Shown in pieces: positions 55,057-64,000 of a DNA stretch of 64,000 bases (the stretch's first letter is position 1; each line of letters begins with the position of its first letter). Below the pieces are notes generated by a model, which saw nothing but the letters and a program-made list of their open reading frames with translations, did no database searches and had not been told where the DNA came from. Source of the DNA: Streptomyces sp. NRRL F-2664. GTDB lineage: Bacteria > Actinomycetota > Actinomycetes > Streptomycetales > Streptomycetaceae. The stretch covers positions 129,149 through 193,148 of the forward strand of contig NZ_JOFX01000012.1 of NCBI RefSeq assembly GCF_000719345.1. The letters are read 5' to 3'. A program made the position numbers and the translations under genes.

Positions 55057-55569
55057 TCAGTCGGCGGCGGAGGCGGGCACGGGGACCGAACCGGTCCCGC
55101 CGTGCCCGCACTCTTGGGGGTGAGGCCGCGGCTCGCGGAGTTCCGCGATGGCGGTCTCGAAGTCTTCGAGGGTGTCGAACGCTTTGTAGACGGACGCGAA
55201 CCGCAGGTACGCGACCAGGTCGAGCTCCTGCAACGGGCCGAGTATGGCCAGACCCACGTCATGGGTGGTCAGCTCGGCGCTGCCCGTGGCGCGCACCGCC
55301 TCCTCGACCCGCTGGCCGAGCTTGGCGAGGGCGTCCTCGGTGACCGGCCGCCCCTGGCACGCCTTGCGCACGCCGGAGATGACCTTGGTACGGCTGAAGG
55401 GTTCGGTCACCCCGCTGCGCTTGATCACCATCAGCGAGGCCGTCTCCACCGTCGTGAAACGACGGGAGCAGTCGGGGCACTGACGGCGCCGACGGATCGA
55501 CGTGCCGTCGTCCGTGGTGCGGCTGTCGACGACGCGGCTGTCGGGGTGCCTGCAGAAGGGGCAGTGCAT
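55057..55569 (-). CDS. nrdR: transcriptional repressor NrdR
   Basis: A 170-residue repressor of ribonucleotide reductase genes. The N-terminal zinc ribbon [15 protein letters not shown]...CPDCSRRF (3-41) binds DNA; the ATP-cone (about 46-136, [24 protein letters not shown] in part) senses ATP/dATP. It is the first gene of the nrdRJ operon and diverges from lexA. Two NrdR boxes lie upstream, so it should be autoregulated. Confidence 0.96.
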   Translation of the reverse strand: MHCPFCRHPDSRVVDSRTTDDGTSIRRRRQCPDCSRRFTTVETASLMVIKRSGVTEPFSRTKVISGVRKACQGRPVTEDALAKLGQRVEEAVRATGSAELTTHDVGLAILGPLQELDLVAYLRFASVYKAFDTLEDFETAIAELREPRPHPQECGHGGTGSVPVPASAAD

Positions 55570-55704
55570 GGTTCCCTCACCCTCCTTCTCGGCACGACTG
55601 AATCACCCCACGGAGGTCCCCCGGCGACGGAGACGGGCTCTGTCGGGGGCTCGTGGAGCAGGCCCCAGCATATGCGATCCCAGGAGCCTCAGCAGACCCG
55701 GGGA

Positions 55705-55751
55705 CCACAACTTCTGGGTGGCCGCGCTCATCCAACCACTAGATCTTGGGT
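55705..55751. promoter_or_regulatory. pair of NrdR boxes, 31 bp apart
   Basis: CCACAACTTCTGGGTG (55705-55720) and CCACTAGATCTTGGGT (55736-55751) share CCAC.A..TCT.GG.T and start 31 bases apart, three helical turns. Paired 16-base boxes at this spacing are how NrdR binds. They lie 136-182 bases upstream of nrdR. Confidence 0.75.
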
Positions 55752-55961
55752 TGCGGTGGATTTGGATGGCTCTGCGGGTCGCAGCGTCCGATAGCCGGAT
55801 ACGGGGCCTCGCGATGCCACACTGGACGCAGGGCCGGACGGCGGCGACCCGACCGGGAAGGGTACCGTAAGCAGCGGGAGCCGGACCGAACCCGCGTTCG
55901 TCGATCCGATTGCCCATACACCCCGCGATCAGCCCACGCAGGGCGATCTGCGATTTTTCAC

Positions 55962-55977
55962 TCGAACGTGTGTTTGG
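55962..55977. promoter_or_regulatory. LexA box (SOS operator)
   Basis: TCGAAC-GTGT-GTTTGG matches the actinobacterial consensus TCGAAC-N4-GTTCGA perfectly in the left half and at four of six bases in the right. It overlaps the expected -35 of lexA, consistent with autorepression. Confidence 0.75.
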
Positions 55978-56039
55978 CGCAACCTTTCGAAAGCTACTAC
56001 CGTTGTCCAGCTAGGGAGAACATTTCGAGAGGGGCCGAC

Positions 56040-56834
56040 GTGACCACCACCGCAGACAGTGCCACCATCACTGCCCAGAACCGCTCCCAGAGCCGACTTG
56101 AGCCGGTGCATGCCATGAACGACGCAAACCTGAACCCGGAGGCGGAGGCCGTGGTCCGCCCCGCCCGCTCGCTGCCAGGTCGACCTCCAGGCATCCGCGC
56201 CGACAGCTCCGGGCTCACGGACCGGCAGCGGAGGGTCATCGAGGTCATTCGCGACTCCGTGCAGCGGCGGGGTTACCCGCCGTCCATGCGCGAGATCGGC
56301 CAGGCGGTCGGCCTGTCCAGCACGTCCTCGGTCGCCCACCAGCTGATGGCCCTGGAGCGCAAGGGCTTCCTGCGTCGTGACCCGCACCGGCCCCGGGCCT
56401 ACGAGGTGCGCGGCTCGGACCAGCCCAGCTCGCAGCCCACGGACACCACCGGCAAGCCCGCCGCCTCCTACGTTCCCCTGGTCGGCCGGATCGCGGCCGG
56501 CGGCCCGATCCTCGCCGAGGAGTCCGTCGAGGACGTCTTCCCGCTCCCCCGCCAGCTCGTCGGCGACGGGGAGCTGTTCGTCCTCAAGGTCGTCGGCGAC
56601 TCGATGATCGAGGCCGCCATCTGCGACGGCGACTGGGTCACCGTCCGTCGTCAGCCCGTCGCGGAGAACGGCGACATCGTCGCCGCGATGCTGGAGGGCG
56701 AAGCCACCGTCAAGCGCTTCAAGCGCGAGGACGGCCACGTCTGGCTCCTCCCGCACAACGCCGCCTACCAGCCGATTCCCGGCGACGAGGCGACCATCCT
56801 CGGCAAGGTCGTAGCGGTCCTGCGCCGCGTCTGA
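56040..56834 (+). CDS. lexA: SOS repressor LexA
   Basis: A 264-residue repressor. The winged helix (about 58-125) includes [29 protein letters not shown] and [15 protein letters not shown]. The peptidase domain has the Ala-Gly cleavage site (RIAAGGPIL), catalytic Ser in VVGDSMIEA and Lys in ATVKRFKRE. RecA filaments trigger self-cleavage and so induce DNA-damage genes. The GTG at 56040 follows GAGAGGGG. The N-terminal 50 residues before the HTH are an actinomycete extension. Confidence 0.96.
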   Translation: MTTTADSATITAQNRSQSRLEPVHAMNDANLNPEAEAVVRPARSLPGRPPGIRADSSGLTDRQRRVIEVIRDSVQRRGYPPSMREIGQAVGLSSTSSVAHQLMALERKGFLRRDPHRPRAYEVRGSDQPSSQPTDTTGKPAASYVPLVGRIAAGGPILAEESVEDVFPLPRQLVGDGELFVLKVVGDSMIEAAICDGDWVTVRRQPVAENGDIVAAMLEGEATVKRFKREDGHVWLLPHNAAYQPIPGDEATILGKVVAVLRRV

Positions 56835-56855
56835 CCCCGCCGACTCCCTAGCCAG

Positions 56856-56886
56856 CCCCCGGGACCCACTGCGCCGGTCCCGGGGG
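56856..56886 (+). terminator. intrinsic terminator of lexA
   Basis: CCCCCGGGACC (56856-56866) pairs with GGTCCCGGGGG (56876-56886), followed by TTGTTGT. The T-rich tail points to plus-strand termination. Confidence 0.8.
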
Positions 56887-56939
56887 TTGTTGTCTGTCCG
56901 GGCACCGGCCGCGTCGCCGGCCGCCGGTGCGGCCGGGCT

Positions 56940-58910
56940 CTATCTCCCGTCGGCCTGCGCCGTCGCGTCGATCGCGGCGAGGGAGCGGCGGACCTGGTTG
57001 CGGTCCGTCGTGTACCAGAAGTCCGGCAGCGTGGCCCGCAGGAAGCTCCCGTACCGGGCGGTGGCCAGGCGGGGGTCCAGGACCGCGACGACGCCCTTGT
57101 CCCCCGTGGCCCGTACGAGCCGGCCCGCGCCCTGTGCCATCAGGAGCGCGGCGTGCGTGGCGGCGACGGCCATGAAGCCGTTGCCGCCGTGCTCCTCCAC
57201 CGACTTCTGGCGGGCGCTCATCAGCGGGTCGTCGGGGCGCGGGAAGGGGATCCGGTCCATGACGACGAGCTGGCAACTGGGACCGGGCACGTCCACGCCC
57301 TGCCACAGCGACAGCGTCCCGAACAGGCAGGTCTTCGGGTCGGCGGCGAAGGCCTTGATCAGCTCGCCGAGCGTCTCCTCGCCCTGGAGCAGGATCGGGT
57401 TGTCGAGCCGGCCGCGCAGCTCCTCGGCGGCCGCCTTGGCGCCGCGCATGGAGGAGAACAGCCCGAGGGTGCGGCCGCCCGCCGCCTCGATCAGCTCAGC
57501 GAGCTCGTCCATCATGTCACCGCGGGTGCCCTCGCGGCCCGGCGTGGCCAGGTGCTTGGCGACGTAGAGGATGCCCTGCTTCGGGTAGTCGAACGGGGAG
57601 CCGACGTCCAGGCCCTTCCACACGGGCACGTCGTCGCCCTCGACGCCCTCCGGGGACAGCCCCAGGGACGCGGCGACGCCGTTGAAGTCGCCGCCGATCT
57701 TCAGGGTCGCCGAGGTCAGGACCACCGAACGGTCCTCGAAGAGCTTCTCGCGCAGCAGGCCCGAAACCGACAGCGGAGCGACCCGGAGGGTGGCGCCGAA
57801 GCGGTCGTGGCGCTCGTACCACACGACGTCGTAGGCGGAGGCGGTCGTGATCCGCTCCGCCACCGCGTGGACGTTCTCCACCGCCGCCAGGGCCTGCTTG
57901 CGGACCGCGTCCTCGTCGTGGACCGACTTGTCGCGGGTGGCGCCGATCGCGGAGATCACGTTGCGCGAGGCGTCCCGCAGGGACATCAGGGCGTAGCCGA
58001 GGTCCTCGGGGATCTCTTCCAGACGGCCCGGCAGCGCCAGCTCCATGACGCGCTCGAAGGTTTCGGAGGCGGTCTGGAGCGCGTCGGCGACCTTCTCGTC
58101 GACCAGCTTGGCGGCGCGCTTCACGGCACGGTTGACCTGGCCGGGGGTGAGCTCGCCGGTGGCGACACCGGTCACCCGGGAGACCAGCTCGTGCGCCTCG
58201 TCCACGATCAGCACCTCGTGCTGCGGCAGTACCGGCGCGCCCTCGATGGCGTCGATGGCCAGCAGGGCGTGGTTGGTGACGACCACGTCGGCGAGCTTGG
58301 CCCGCTCGCGGGCGGCCTCGGCGAAGCACTCGGCACCGTACGCGCACTTCGTGGCGCCCAGGCACTCGCGGGAGGAGACGGAGATCTGCGACCAGGCCTT
58401 GTCCGAGACGCCGGGTGTCAGGTCGTCGCGGTCGCCGGTCTCCGTCTCGTCGGCCCAGTCGCGCAGGCGCAGCAGGTCCTTGCCGAGCTTGCTCGTGGGG
58501 CTGGCCGCCTCGAACTGGTCGAAGAGGCCCTCCTCCTCGTCCTGCGGAGCGCCCTCGTGGAGGCGGTGCAGGCACAGGTAGTTCGACCGGCCCTTGAGCA
58601 TGGCGAACTGCGGCCGGCGGCGCAGCTGCGGGTGCAGGGCGTCCACCGTCCGGGGCAGGTCACGCTCGACGAGCTGCCGCTGGAGGGCGAGGGTGGCGGT
58701 GGCCACGACCACGCGCTCGCCGTGGGCGAGGGCCGGCACCAGGTAGCCGAGGGACTTACCGGTGCCGGTGCCCGCCTGGATCAGCCGGTGGGAGTTGTCG
58801 TCGATCGCTTCGGCGACGGCTTCGGCCATGGCCACCTGGCCGGGGCGCTCCGTGCCGCCGACGGCGGAGACGGCGGCGTGCAGCAGGTCGGGGAGGGAGG
58901 GCTTCGTCAT
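56940..58910 (-). CDS. DinG/XPD-type ATP-dependent helicase
   Basis: A 656-residue superfamily 2 helicase. Walker A QAGTGTGKSLGYLVP (about 46-60), DEAH box VDEAHEL, and VVLTSATL; motif VI is QGAGRLVRATGD. Cysteines in NYLCLHR and ECLGATKCAYGAECF are the four-Cys iron-sulfur cluster of XPD/DinG helicases. It should unwind DNA or R-loops during repair. It converges on lexA. A LexA box before its start was not found. Confidence 0.88.
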   Translation of the reverse strand: MTKPSLPDLLHAAVSAVGGTERPGQVAMAEAVAEAIDDNSHRLIQAGTGTGKSLGYLVPALAHGERVVVATATLALQRQLVERDLPRTVDALHPQLRRRPQFAMLKGRSNYLCLHRLHEGAPQDEEEGLFDQFEAASPTSKLGKDLLRLRDWADETETGDRDDLTPGVSDKAWSQISVSSRECLGATKCAYGAECFAEAARERAKLADVVVTNHALLAIDAIEGAPVLPQHEVLIVDEAHELVSRVTGVATGELTPGQVNRAVKRAAKLVDEKVADALQTASETFERVMELALPGRLEEIPEDLGYALMSLRDASRNVISAIGATRDKSVHDEDAVRKQALAAVENVHAVAERITTASAYDVVWYERHDRFGATLRVAPLSVSGLLREKLFEDRSVVLTSATLKIGGDFNGVAASLGLSPEGVEGDDVPVWKGLDVGSPFDYPKQGILYVAKHLATPGREGTRGDMMDELAELIEAAGGRTLGLFSSMRGAKAAAEELRGRLDNPILLQGEETLGELIKAFAADPKTCLFGTLSLWQGVDVPGPSCQLVVMDRIPFPRPDDPLMSARQKSVEEHGGNGFMAVAATHAALLMAQGAGRLVRATGDKGVVAVLDPRLATARYGSFLRATLPDFWYTTDRNQVRRSLAAIDATAQADGR

Positions 58911-58964
58911 AGCACTGCCAACCCTACGGGGCCCCGCCGACAGTGGGCGCCCGGCCGCGGGTAT

Positions 58965-60833
58965 TCATGGCCGGTGGAGGGGGTTGGGCACGGTGCCGTA
59001 CTGCACGGCGTGCGGACGGTCCGGGCGGTCGCGGTAGCCGTCCTCGTACAGGCGATTCCTGTTCAGGCACAGCCGGGTGATCCGCTCGCCGAGCAGGTCG
59101 AAGAGCTCGTAGCGGTCCTTGAGCTCGGGGAAGCGGGCCTGGTGGCGCAGGATCTCGGCCCGTACGAGGGACCAGAAAGCGCCCTCCGGGACGTCGAGGC
59201 GGTCCTCGCACAGGGCCGACAGGTAGCGGAAGACTCCGATGAACAGACCGGAGTGGATGAACTGCGGCAGGAAGTCGGCGGGCTCGGGGAGCAGGACGGC
59301 GCGGACCTCGCCGGGCACGGTGGCCAGCTCGGGCAGCGGCTCGTCGCTGATGTTGACGTCGTCGACGAAGTCCTTGACGGCGAGCCGGACGGGCACGTCC
59401 TGCTCGTCGAAGATCACGACGGTGTTCTCGCCGTGCGGGGAGAAGACGGTGCCGTAGCGGTACAGGAAGCGGAGCAGCGGGGGCAGGACGGCGGCGAAGA
59501 GCCGCTGCAGCCAGACGGTGGGGGTCAGGCCGGAGCGGGCGACGAGCTCCGCGGTGAAGGACCGGCCGCGCTGGTCGGTGTGGAGCAGCGCGGCGAGCGT
59601 GCGGGCGCGCTCCCCCGGTGCGAGGAGACCCGTGAGGGGTTCGCGCCAGATCGCGCCGAGGAGCTCCTTGTACTGGTACGGGACCTCGGGCAGCCGGTCG
59701 TAGACGGGATGGCGGACGGTGACGGAGGCGACCTCGCCCAGCAGGATGACCCGGCACTCGTCGCGCAGGAAGGGGTCCGCGTCGCGGAGGGAGTGGATCC
59801 AGGCGGTGACCGCGGGGGCCGCGAGGGCGAGGTCGGAGGGCAGTCCGCGCCAGACCATGGTGTTGAAGACGGACAGGGGGAGCTTGACGCTGTGCCGGTC
59901 GGGTCGGCTGAGGTTGAGGAAGGTGCGGATCGACTGCTGGGGCAGCCGGACGTCCGGATCGGCGGGGAGCGGGACGAGGTGGCCGGAGGCGAGCGCCGGG
60001 GCGAAGAGGGGGACGACGACCTCGTCCCACTGCCAGGGGTGCACGGGGAAGTAGAGGTAGCGCAGCGGATCGAGGCCGCGGTCCCGGAGGGCCTGGTCGA
60101 AGGCTGCGCGGGTGGCCGGGGCGAGCTCGGCGCAGTAGAGGCGGGCGGGGTCCTCCAGGCCGGCGGTGCCGCGGTAGGCGGCGAGGGAGGTGTGGGCGGC
60201 GAGCCAGGGCAGGCGCTGGCGGTTGCGGGCCTCGGGCGCCCAGGAGGCGGTGTCGGAGGAGGACAGTCCGATGCGCCCCTTGTTGAGGACGAGCCACGGG
60301 TGCCCGGTCTGGTGGCCCTCCAGGGCGGCGTAGTCGAGGTCGGCGAGGACGTCGACGGTGAGGGCGGTGTGGTCGAGCCGTGCGTCGGCGGCGAGGGTGG
60401 CGCTGAGCTCGCGGACGAGGTGGCCCAGCGTGGCGCCGTCGAGGCCGAGGAGGGTGCGGGCGCGCACGAGGAAGGCGTACGGGTCACCGAAGGACGCCGG
60501 CGCGGGCGGAGCGGGCGGGGGCGGGGTGAGGGTGATGGTGTCCGGTGCGACGTGCCAGCTGCCGTACGAGCGGCGGCGGGCCCGGAAGCCGAGGCTGCTG
60601 CCGTCGTCGAGGGCCAGGGTCCAGGCGTCGCCGGTGGCGGCCGGGGCGAGGACGGGGACCGGAACGGGTCGGATGATCTCCTCGTAGGCGAATTCGGCGA
60701 GCATCTTGGCGAGGAGCTTGCGTGCGGCGAAGTCCCAGACCGGGGCGTTGAGTTCGGGCGGAGTGCTGGGGTGCTGGGGCGACGGGGGCAGGACCGGCTC
60801 CGTCGGATCGGGGGATGCGGGGCAGTTCGGCAC
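58965..60833 (-). CDS. IucA/IucC-family NIS siderophore synthetase 1
   Basis: A 622-residue NRPS-independent siderophore synthetase. Conserved blocks include HPWLVLNKGRIG, YFPVHPWQWDEVV (ATP site), QSIRTFLNLSRPDRHSVKLPLSVFNTMVWRGL in two parts, and FSPHGENTVVIF. It adenylates a carboxylate and joins it to an amine or alcohol to build a citrate- or hydroxamate-type siderophore. It differs from the desferrioxamine desABCD locus in its neighbours. As I recall, S. coelicolor has a second putative siderophore set near this position. Confidence 0.9.
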   Translation of the reverse strand: MPNCPASPDPTEPVLPPSPQHPSTPPELNAPVWDFAARKLLAKMLAEFAYEEIIRPVPVPVLAPAATGDAWTLALDDGSSLGFRARRRSYGSWHVAPDTITLTPPPPAPPAPASFGDPYAFLVRARTLLGLDGATLGHLVRELSATLAADARLDHTALTVDVLADLDYAALEGHQTGHPWLVLNKGRIGLSSSDTASWAPEARNRQRLPWLAAHTSLAAYRGTAGLEDPARLYCAELAPATRAAFDQALRDRGLDPLRYLYFPVHPWQWDEVVVPLFAPALASGHLVPLPADPDVRLPQQSIRTFLNLSRPDRHSVKLPLSVFNTMVWRGLPSDLALAAPAVTAWIHSLRDADPFLRDECRVILLGEVASVTVRHPVYDRLPEVPYQYKELLGAIWREPLTGLLAPGERARTLAALLHTDQRGRSFTAELVARSGLTPTVWLQRLFAAVLPPLLRFLYRYGTVFSPHGENTVVIFDEQDVPVRLAVKDFVDDVNISDEPLPELATVPGEVRAVLLPEPADFLPQFIHSGLFIGVFRYLSALCEDRLDVPEGAFWSLVRAEILRHQARFPELKDRYELFDLLGERITRLCLNRNRLYEDGYRDRPDRPHAVQYGTVPNPLHRP

Positions 60834-60930
60834 GGGACTCCTCGAAGATCGGGAACTTTGCTGCGCGGCGCAGAGTTTTCGAAGGGAGAGGTGCGAGCGA
60901 CGACGGCGGTCGGGGCGTGCGGGGCGGCGA

Positions 60931-61629
60931 TCAGAGGAGATTGCGCAGCGCCCGCTCCCGGACCATCAGGGCGGCGCGCTTGTCGGGAAGGTCGATTTCC
61001 GCATGGCAGCGGAAGCCTGAGTTGAGGAAGGCCGATACGGAGGGGGTGTTGCGGATGTCCGGTTCCGCGACGACGCGTGTGCAGCGGGGGCGGTTGCCGA
61101 GGACCAGGTCGGTGACGGCGCGGAGCAGGGCCGTGCCCAGCCCGCGGCCGCGGTTCGTGCCGTCTCCGATGAGCAGGTGGATACCCATGTCGTGGGGGCG
61201 CGCCGGGTAGTGCCGGGAGAGCGGGTCGAGGTCGGCCCGGTAGACCTCCCAGTAGCTCATCGGCGTGCCGTCGAGGAGGCCGAGGCAGGGGATGCTCCGG
61301 CTGTCGCCGTCGAGCTGGGACCGCAGGTGGGCCGCGGTGACGGTGGCGGGGCCGGCGAGCTCCCAATAGGCGTCCACCTCGGGGTCGTTCATCCACGTGG
61401 TGAGGAGGTCCAGGTCTCGGCCCGGCCGTACGGGTTCGAGGCGGAAGGCTCCGGCCCGGGTGGTGACGCTGCCCCAGGTGGCCGGTGAGTCGAGCAGGTC
61501 GGCCTCGGCGAGCAGGGGCAGCAGGTCGGCGTTGAGGCGTCGTGCGGTGGGGTGCCGGCCGGCGCCGAGGGCTTCGGGGGCGTCGCAGCCGGGTCCGGCG
61601 ACGTAGGCGGCGGTGTCCGTGAGGCGCAT
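60931..61629 (-). CDS. siderophore-type N-acetyltransferase (IucB/RhbD-like GNAT)
   Basis: A 232-residue GNAT protein. The acyl-CoA site is GDGTNRGRGLGTALLRAV (about 156), preceded by the family signature WMNDPEVDAYWELAG and SYWEVYRADLDPL. It lies between two IucA/IucC genes, so it probably acylates an N-hydroxylated amine to make the hydroxamate. The gene starts 33 bases after the stop of synthetase 2. Confidence 0.88.
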   Translation of the reverse strand: MRLTDTAAYVAGPGCDAPEALGAGRHPTARRLNADLLPLLAEADLLDSPATWGSVTTRAGAFRLEPVRPGRDLDLLTTWMNDPEVDAYWELAGPATVTAAHLRSQLDGDSRSIPCLGLLDGTPMSYWEVYRADLDPLSRHYPARPHDMGIHLLIGDGTNRGRGLGTALLRAVTDLVLGNRPRCTRVVAEPDIRNTPSVSAFLNSGFRCHAEIDLPDKRAALMVRERALRNLL

Positions 61630-61662
61630 CGGGGGCTCTTCTCCGCGTCGGGCGCCGACGCG

Positions 61663-63672
61663 TCAATCGTGAAGGGGGTTGGTGATGGTGACGTAGACGG
61701 ACTGGGTGTCGACGGGGCCGACCAGCTCGTCGAGGCCGCCCAGGCGGGTGAGCAGGTTCGCCTTGCAGCGCAGCGTGGGCGAGTCGAGCAGCCGGGTGGG
61801 GAGCGGGCCCAGGCCCGCGGCCTTGGCGAGGAAGCGGCGGAACGCGGCGAGGAGGACGCGTTCGTCGGCGAGGCGCTGGGAGCCGAAGGCACCGATCAGG
61901 CCGAGCACGTTGTTGATGCCGAGGTAGTAGGTGAAGCGTTCGTCGGTGACGGAGTCGGCGACGAAGGTGTCGCTGCGGACGCCGATGCCGGGAAGCCGTT
62001 GTTCCAGTTCCGCGCGGCGGGATGCACGGAAGTAATAGCCCTGGTTGTCGCGGTAGCGGCCGCCGGCCGGCCAGCCGGCCGGGTCGAGGAGGACCAGCGT
62101 GTTCTGCTGGTGCGCTTCGAGGGCGATACCGGCGAGGGCGTCGAAGGCGAGGACCGGCAGGACGACGTGGTCGAGGTAGCGCAGGAACCACTCGGCGGCG
62201 ACGGCGGAGGTGGAGTGTCCGGTGGCGGAGGCGAGACCGGTGACGATCTCGGCGAGCCGGGAGGTCATCGTGGTCCGGCCGGGCCACGGCCGCAGGGAGG
62301 TGAGCGCGGCGACGCAGACGGCGTCGTCGCCCGAGCGGAAGGGGTTGTGACGGAGCAGGGCGTCCAGCCCGGGGACCGGGGTGCCGTCGGGTGCGTCCAC
62401 GGCCACCCAGGCCGGGTCGCGGACGATGTCGAAGCGGGGGTGGGCGGCCTGCCACTGCTCGGCCAGTCCGGTGCGGAGCAGCCGGTGCACCTCCACGCCT
62501 CGGTGGAGTTCCTTGCGGAGGTTCTCGCGGCGGGAGTTGGTGATGCGCAGGCCCAGGGACAGCTTGAGCATGGCGGGGGCGCCAGGACGGTGGACGGTGC
62601 GCACGGAGGAGGTCGGGTACCAGGCCTCACCGTGGGGGCCGAGGTCGTGCAGGAGTCCGGCGTCGCGCAGGGCGCCGACGGCGGGGCGTTGGAGGAGTTC
62701 GCGGGCCTGCCAGGGGTGCAGGGGAAGGGGGGTGGTGCCGTCGGGCAGCGGCAGGCCGGGGGCGAGCCGGCCGAGGAGTTGGGGCGCGGAGACGGGGCGG
62801 CCGCGCTCGGTCCAGGCGGATTCGGTGGCGAGCGCGCCGTGGTCGACGGCGAACCAGTGCAGGGGGAAGGAGCCGTGGAGTTCGGGTGAGTATCGACGGG
62901 CCTCGGCCTCGGAGAGTCCTTCGCGGCTCTTCGGGTCCGGTTGGAGGGGGTGACCGAGAAGCAGCGACTGTTCGGCGGTGAGGAAGTGGTCTCCGCGGGC
63001 GGGGGGTGGGGCGGTGGGGCGTGCTCGCCGGTCGGCGATGAACTCGGTGGTGCGGCGCACGGAGTCGGCGACCCGGCCGACGAGGTCGGCGCCGCCGCGG
63101 CCGTCGCCGGCGCCCTCGCGGGCGATGAGTGCGGCGAGGGTGACGGCGTCCAGGAACGGTGCGGTGGGGGTGGTGCCTTCGAGGCGGGCAGGGCCGAAGC
63201 GGTGCCAGCCGGTGTGGGACCAGTGGCGGACACCGACCAGAACGGCGGTGCCGGATGCGGGGAGGGGGATCCGCAGCGGACTTCCGCCGGGACCGTCGGG
63301 GCGGCGGATTGCGGATTCGCGGACCCAGCAGCGGAGCAGGTTCTCCACGGCCGCGGCCTCGGCGGCGCGGGCGGGGTCCGGGTGGTCCAGCGGGTCGGGT
63401 CCGGCGGCCGCCTCCGGTCGGACGAAGCCCGGACGGCGCAAGCGGGCTCCGGGCGTGCCGTCCTTCTGGCGCGGCACGGTCGCGGTGGCCCCGGCGTCGC
63501 CCGCGGTCGGCCGCGGGGACGGCGCACCGGAGGCTGCTTCCGGTGAGGGCGGCTGCTCGGCCCCGGCGGCAGGGGCGTCCGCGGGGGTCCCGGGGGTCCG
63601 GTGGCCGGGGACCGGTTCGACGGAGGATCCGTGCTGGTAGGACGGTCGGATTCCCGGGTCAGCGGCCTCCAC
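61663..63672 (-). CDS. IucA/IucC-family NIS siderophore synthetase 2, 5' end uncertain
   Basis: At least 669 residues. The core starts near residue 108 (VENLLRCWVRE), with HPLQPDPKSREGL, PLHPWQARELL, SVRTVHRPGAPAMLKLSLGLRITNSRREN in parts, and ALEAHQQNTLVLLD. The first 105 residues (PAAGAEQPPSPEAASGAP and similar) are low complexity. The GTG at 63672 is only the first start codon; the frame remains open to the window edge. The true start is therefore unsure, and the gene may be a fusion with something upstream. Confidence 0.88.
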   Translation of the reverse strand: MEAADPGIRPSYQHGSSVEPVPGHRTPGTPADAPAAGAEQPPSPEAASGAPSPRPTAGDAGATATVPRQKDGTPGARLRRPGFVRPEAAAGPDPLDHPDPARAAEAAAVENLLRCWVRESAIRRPDGPGGSPLRIPLPASGTAVLVGVRHWSHTGWHRFGPARLEGTTPTAPFLDAVTLAALIAREGAGDGRGGADLVGRVADSVRRTTEFIADRRARPTAPPPARGDHFLTAEQSLLLGHPLQPDPKSREGLSEAEARRYSPELHGSFPLHWFAVDHGALATESAWTERGRPVSAPQLLGRLAPGLPLPDGTTPLPLHPWQARELLQRPAVGALRDAGLLHDLGPHGEAWYPTSSVRTVHRPGAPAMLKLSLGLRITNSRRENLRKELHRGVEVHRLLRTGLAEQWQAAHPRFDIVRDPAWVAVDAPDGTPVPGLDALLRHNPFRSGDDAVCVAALTSLRPWPGRTTMTSRLAEIVTGLASATGHSTSAVAAEWFLRYLDHVVLPVLAFDALAGIALEAHQQNTLVLLDPAGWPAGGRYRDNQGYYFRASRRAELEQRLPGIGVRSDTFVADSVTDERFTYYLGINNVLGLIGAFGSQRLADERVLLAAFRRFLAKAAGLGPLPTRLLDSPTLRCKANLLTRLGGLDELVGPVDTQSVYVTITNPLHD

Positions 63673-64000
63673 GTCGTGCGCGCTACGGGGCGTGGCGGCG
63701 GGCGGCGCCGGTGCGCCGGTGTCTGGGCCGGGCGCGGAGGGCAGCGGCTGCGGGGCGGGGTCCCGTACGGGCTCGGCGGCCGGTGCGGGCTGCCCCGGGG
63801 TGGCGGCTCCCGCCTCGGGGCGCGGAGCCGCCGCACCGGCTGGGTCGCCCGGGGCAGTGGCGGGCAGGGCGGTGCTGGACAGGGCGGTGGCGGAAGCCGC
63901 GGTGCCAGTCAGGGGGACGGGCCGGATCGGCGTACTCGGGACGGGAGGAGTGACCGGCGCGAGGGGGGCGCTGGCCGGGGTGGGAGGAGATGTGTATAAG
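63673..64000 (-). other. open frame upstream of siderophore synthetase 2
   Basis: 328 bases, about 80% GC, with no stop in the synthetase frame and no ATG, GTG or TTG codon in it. It could be a Pro/Ala-rich N-terminal extension, a linker in a longer protein that continues outside the window, or non-coding DNA. Confidence 0.35.

Larger units (their letters stand above)
55570..56039. other. divergent nrdR/lexA control region
   Basis: 470 bases without a gene. It contains two NrdR boxes on the nrdR side and a LexA box 62 bases before lexA (separate entries). TTTCGAAAG, a small palindrome, lies at 55985-55993 just after the LexA box. No RNA gene was recognised. Confidence 0.6.

Noticed and set aside
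52017..55057. A cobalamin riboswitch controlling nrdJ
   Set aside because: The 145 bases between nrdR and nrdJ are too short and show no B12-box-like motif; Streptomyces has that riboswitch on the class I genes.
57153..61025. 1290-residue plus-strand frame opposite the helicase and siderophore synthetase
   Set aside because: Shadow of two intact minus-strand genes, no family resemblance.

Overview
The window is about 70% GC, dense with genes, and reads as actinomycete chromosome, almost certainly Streptomyces. It carries whiH beside hrdB, a class II (B12-dependent) ribonucleotide reductase with nrdR, an actinobacterial lexA, GTG starts and GTGA/ATGA overlaps. From memory, the order of the housekeeping genes on both flanks follows the S. 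coelicolor hrdB-whiH to nrdJ-lexA core segment.

Left flank (1-20886): a GC-rich tandem repeat; a CitA/DctB-type two-component pair facing a sodium:solute symporter plus DUF485 operon; parE; a small zinc-ribbon protein; a secreted trypsin-like protease; the principal sigma factor hrdB, which appears to lack about 48 residues of its core; whiH; an ABC ATPase-permease fusion; a Nudix/winged-helix protein; a glycogen-debranching-like protein; a DUF4192 protein; a secreted beta-propeller protein; and an F420-type nitroreductase fused to hemerythrin.

Middle (20954-42019): a compact aromatic (type II) polyketide cluster set into this core region. It has an ActVA-ORF5-like oxygenase, a SARP activator translationally overlapped by an ActIV-like cyclase, an NTF2-like protein, a short-chain reductase, an F420-type oxidoreductase, two glycosyltransferases, five genes for a 2,3,6-trideoxy-3-(methylamino)-L-hexose, KS-alpha, chain-length factor, ACP, a didomain aromatase/cyclase, a TylF-type O-methyltransferase and an ActIII-like ketoreductase. 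The set and the chain-length-factor gate residues predict an octaketide of the actinorhodin/granaticin (benzoisochromanequinone) type carrying an amino sugar. Six promoters carry 11-bp-phased TNNAGCG-like heptamers, the layout of SARP operators, and several have a -10-like hexamer exactly 8 bp downstream. Two broken serine-hydrolase genes, 98.5% identical over 333 bp, lie 13 kb apart in the same orientation and bracket most of the cluster. Sugar activation (NDP-glucose synthase and 4,6-dehydratase), a flavin reductase, an exporter and ActVI-type genes are not in the window.

Right flank (42167-64000): RecQ helicase fused to a phosphoribosyltransferase-like domain, two hypothetical proteins, rnhB, a DUF4173-type membrane protein, an ADP-ribosylglycohydrolase, a histidine phosphatase, a YdbC-type protein, nrdR-nrdJ, lexA, a DinG/XPD-type helicase, and the end of an NIS siderophore operon (two IucA/IucC synthetases and an acetyltransferase) running off the right edge. 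nrdR and lexA diverge from one intergenic region holding two NrdR boxes 31 bp apart and a LexA box.

Three loci (hrdB and both serine hydrolases), and perhaps the NTF2-like gene, look as if internal segments are missing. Either the assembly dropped sequence or these are real deletions. All assignments are by reading the sequence and by memory of families; no database search was run.
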